DNA of 7,627 nucleotides from Actinomycetota bacterium. Lineage in GTDB: Bacteria > Actinomycetota > Thermoleophilia > Gaiellales > Gaiellaceae. Made by a program: the position numbers and the translations under genes. The stretch is from positions 1 through 7,627 of the forward strand of contig JACCWU010000339.1 in NCBI GenBank assembly GCA_013697465.1. The letters are read 5' to 3'. Positions 5,135 to 7,627 of this stretch are shown here, piece by piece (position 1 is the stretch's first letter; the number at the start of each line of letters is the position of its first letter). The notes beneath the pieces were generated by a model. The model made no database searches. It was not told the origin of the DNA and was given only the letters and a program-made list of their open reading frames with translations.

Positions 5135-7612
5135 TCAGGCGGAGGAATCGAGGGCAAGCGCGACCGCTTCGTCGAGCGTCAGCGCCCGGCCTTGCTCCCA
5201 AGCTGCATCGAAGGCGGCGTCATCCAGTAGCTCGTGAATCAGCGCGAGCGTCTCCTCGTTTCTTCGCTCCTGGTACAGCGGCACGCTCATGCGGAGGTCC
5301 TCATGGAGTGCTAGCGACGCGGAGAGGAGCTGCGCGGCGAGCTCCGCGTGGCCTGCGCGCGCGTGCGTGAGCGCGAAGCGACTGAGGTCGTCGGCTTGGT
5401 GCTGAACATCTCCCAGGTCGAGGTTGATGCGGAGAACCTGGGCGTGGAGCCTGAGCGCGTCCTCGATCCGGCCTTCATCCCTCGCGTATCCCGCGAGGGA
5501 GGCGAGCGAAGTTGCCTCGAGGCCTCGGCTCCCGATCGAGCGTGCCCGCTCGAGATTCTCTTCGACGAGGTTCTTGGCGCGCGCAACCTCGCCGAGCTCG
5601 TCGCAAGCCCACGAGAGGTTGAACGTAGCCATCCCGGCGAGATGCTCGTAACCGAGGGCGGTAAGGAGCTCTACAGTCTCCTCGAAGAGCGGCTTCGCCG
5701 TCTCGAAGTCGCCCGACTCGATCGCCGCGTAGCCGAGCATGTAGACGGATCGCGCCACGCCCCAGTCGTCACTGAGGTCACGATGGATCTCGAGCGCCTC
5801 CTGGGCCCGCCGCCTTCCGAGCTCGTAGTCCCCGTTTTCCACAGACATGCCCGCTGCAGCGTTGAGCGCGTGCGCGCGGGCGGCGGTCGGGCGCGAGTCG
5901 ATGGCGAGCAGCCCGTCGAACCGCCGCTGGCTCTCCGCCTGGTGGCCTCGGAGCTTCCAGAAGCGCCACATGGCCTCGGCGAGCTCGAGTGCGACCTCGA
6001 CCTCGCCTTCAGCCTCGAGCGACTCGAGCGCGGCGCGGACGTTGTCGTGCTCCTCCTCGAGCTCGTCGAGCCACTCGCGCGTGACGGAAAGGTGCGGCTC
6101 GAGCTGCTGCGCGAGCGCCAGGAAGTGCTCCGCGTGGCGGCGGTGGAGATCGGCGGCCTCGCCCGAAGCCTCGAGCCGCTCGGCCGCGTACTCGCGGATC
6201 GTCTCGAGCATCCAGTAGCGAGGTCCGAGCTCGGACTCCCGCTTGCGCAGCAGGCTCTTGTCGAGGAGCGACTGGAGCGTGTCCGGGTCGGCGCCCGCGA
6301 TCTCCTCTGCGGACTCGTAGCCGCAGCCACCGGCGAAGACGGAGAGGCGGGCGAAGAGCCCCTGCTCCTCCTCGCTCAGAAGGTCGTACGACCACTCGAT
6401 CGTGGCGCGCAGGGTCTGCTGGCGGGGATCGGCGTCACGCTCTCCCTTCAGCAGGTCTAGACGATGGGAGACACGTTCGAGCAGCTGCTCGGGGCTGAAA
6501 ATCGCGGTACGAGCGGCGGCGAGCTCGAGTGCGAGCGGGAGCTCGTCGAGACGAGCGCAGAGCTCCGTCACAGCGTCGGTCTCCGTGAACGACGGATCGA
6601 CGGCACGCGCGCGTGCGACGAAAAGCTCGACCCCGTCGCTCTGGGCGAGCGGAGGAACGGGATAGGTCTGCTCGCCCCGCACTCGCAGACGCTCCCTGCT
6701 CGTCACAAGGAGCTCGAGATTGGGGCACGCGACGAGGAGGTCGGCGAGCTCTGCGCCCGCCTGCACCACCTGCTCGAAGTTGTCGAGGAGGCAGAGCATC
6801 TCCTTGTCCGCGATGTGCTCGGCGAGGCCGTTCTTGGAGCCTACGATCTGCGCCGCCGTGTCGAGGACGAGCTTCGGGTCGCGGAGGGGAGCGAGCGGCA
6901 CCCAGAAGACCCCGTCCGGGAAGGAGTCGGAGACCTCCGCCGCGGCCTGCAGTCCGAGCCGGGTCTTGCCCGTGCCGCCGGGCCCGGTGAGGGTGAGCAG
7001 GCGCGTGTCCTCCCGGGAGAGGAGCGCGCCCACCTCCACGAGCTCGCGCTCTCTGCCGAGGAAGGGCGTCGCCGGTATGGGCAGGTTCGTCCGGTACAGG
7101 CTCTTCAGCGCCGGGAACTCGCCCTCTCCGAGCTGGTAGATGCGCTCGGGCGCGGACAGATCCTTGAGGCGGTGCTCGCCGAGATCGCGCAGACCGTCGG
7201 TGCCCAGAAGAGATGCGGTGGATGAGGAGACGAGCACCTGCCCCCCGTGGCCGACCGCGGCGATGCGGGCGGCGCGGTTGACGTCGGGTCCCACGTAGCC
7301 CTCCTCGGCCAGGAAGGGCGTCCCCGTATGCAGCCCCATGCGTACCCGGATGGGACCGGGCGCGAGCCCAGCGAGCATCTGCTCGACCGCCGCGAGGGCG
7401 CCCGGCGCGGTCGGAAAGGCGACGAAGAAGGCGTCTCCCTGGGTGTCGACCTCGACGCCGCCCTGGGCTGCGAACGCCTCCCGCAGAATGCGGCGGTGCT
7501 CGGCGAGCGCCTGCGCATAGCGCTCCGCCCCCAGCTCGTGCAGGAGCCTGGTCGAGCCCTCCACGTCGGTGAAGAGGAAGGTGACGGTGCCGGAAGGGAG
7601 GTCGCCCCGCAT
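5135..7612 (-). CDS. Class III nucleotidyl cyclase fused to STAND (NB-ARC-type) ATPase and TPR repeats
   Basis: An 825-residue cytoplasmic signalling protein. Residues about 8-160 form a class III cyclase catalytic domain with metal aspartates Asp16 (FTDVEGST) and Asp60 (GDAFF) and transition-state residues Asn112 and Arg116 (DVNRAAR). The purine-selecting Lys and Asp of canonical adenylate cyclases align with Asp56 and Gly105, so nucleotide product and activity are uncertain. Residues about 180-480 form a STAND ATPase: Walker A GPGGTGKT (210-217), Walker B CLLDN (274-278), TSRERLR (304-310), LPLALELAA (358-366) and the winged-helix end MLETIREYAAERL. The rest, about 490-800, is helical TPR-type repeat, likely the ligand or partner sensor. 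No DNA-binding helix-turn-helix follows, unlike LuxR-type members. ATG at 7612 gives the usual family start, just before LPSGTVTFLFTD; the frame is open to the window edge and no Shine-Dalgarno is seen, so an earlier start cannot be excluded. The gene converges on the metabolic block. Confidence 0.88.
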   Translation of the reverse strand: MRGDLPSGTVTFLFTDVEGSTRLLHELGAERYAQALAEHRRILREAFAAQGGVEVDTQGDAFFVAFPTAPGALAAVEQMLAGLAPGPIRVRMGLHTGTPFLAEEGYVGPDVNRAARIAAVGHGGQVLVSSSTASLLGTDGLRDLGEHRLKDLSAPERIYQLGEGEFPALKSLYRTNLPIPATPFLGRERELVEVGALLSREDTRLLTLTGPGGTGKTRLGLQAAAEVSDSFPDGVFWVPLAPLRDPKLVLDTAAQIVGSKNGLAEHIADKEMLCLLDNFEQVVQAGAELADLLVACPNLELLVTSRERLRVRGEQTYPVPPLAQSDGVELFVARARAVDPSFTETDAVTELCARLDELPLALELAAARTAIFSPEQLLERVSHRLDLLKGERDADPRQQTLRATIEWSYDLLSEEEQGLFARLSVFAGGCGYESAEEIAGADPDTLQSLLDKSLLRKRESELGPRYWMLETIREYAAERLEASGEAADLHRRHAEHFLALAQQLEPHLSVTREWLDELEEEHDNVRAALESLEAEGEVEVALELAEAMWRFWKLRGHQAESQRRFDGLLAIDSRPTAARAHALNAAAGMSVENGDYELGRRRAQEALEIHRDLSDDWGVARSVYMLGYAAIESGDFETAKPLFEETVELLTALGYEHLAGMATFNLSWACDELGEVARAKNLVEENLERARSIGSRGLEATSLASLAGYARDEGRIEDALRLHAQVLRINLDLGDVQHQADDLSRFALTHARAGHAELAAQLLSASLALHEDLRMSVPLYQERRNEETLALIHELLDDAAFDAAWEQGRALTLDEAVALALDSSA

Positions 7613-7627
7613 AGCATCATCATGAAT

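Noticed and set aside
5348..6460. 370-codon open frame on the plus strand opposite the TPR part of the cyclase gene
   Set aside because: It mirrors the helical repeat region of the real gene, has no family motif or ribosome binding site, and is explained by third-position G/C bias.

Overview
The window is GC-rich DNA, most likely from an actinobacterium (Thermoleophilia or another high-GC Actinomycetota lineage). The clues are strong G/C at third codon positions, GTG starts, a SARP-type (BTAD) regulator, a SCO4226-like DUF4242 protein, and a class III nucleotidyl cyclase fused to a STAND ATPase and TPR repeats. The lineage is inferred from gene content, not proven. No RNA gene, mobile element, CRISPR array or phage gene was seen.

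Layout. (1) Positions 1-109 hold the 3' end of a plus-strand gene whose last residues look like a cysteine-dioxygenase-type cupin. (2) Positions 106-630, minus strand, hold a complete cysteine dioxygenase-like protein. It meets the first gene tail to tail, and the two stop codons share one CTAG. (3) Positions 631-774 are non-coding and hold a long inverted repeat. (4) Positions 775-1026, minus strand, hold a small DUF4242 protein with a strong ribosome binding site. (5) Positions 1027-1142 are a divergent control region with an 11-bp-period GTTCCC repeat. (6) Positions 1143-5113 are a compact plus-strand block: a SARP-like regulator with TPR repeats, a divergent enolase-superfamily (glucarate dehydratase-like) enzyme, and a betaine-homocysteine methyltransferase-like enzyme. 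The second and third genes overlap by 23 bp. (7) Positions 5135-7612, minus strand, hold the large cyclase/ATPase/TPR signalling protein, convergent with the block.

How they may work together (inference). Three genes concern thiol or methyl chemistry: two thiol-dioxygenase-like cupins and a zinc-dependent thiol methyltransferase. The SARP-like regulator is transcribed with the enolase-like and methyltransferase genes and diverges from the DUF4242 gene, so it is the natural local regulator. Both enzymes have substitutions at positions that are catalytic or substrate-binding in characterised relatives. The block may therefore be an uncharacterised catabolic or demethylation pathway, for example for a methylated acid or osmolyte. 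The substrate cannot be named from sequence alone.
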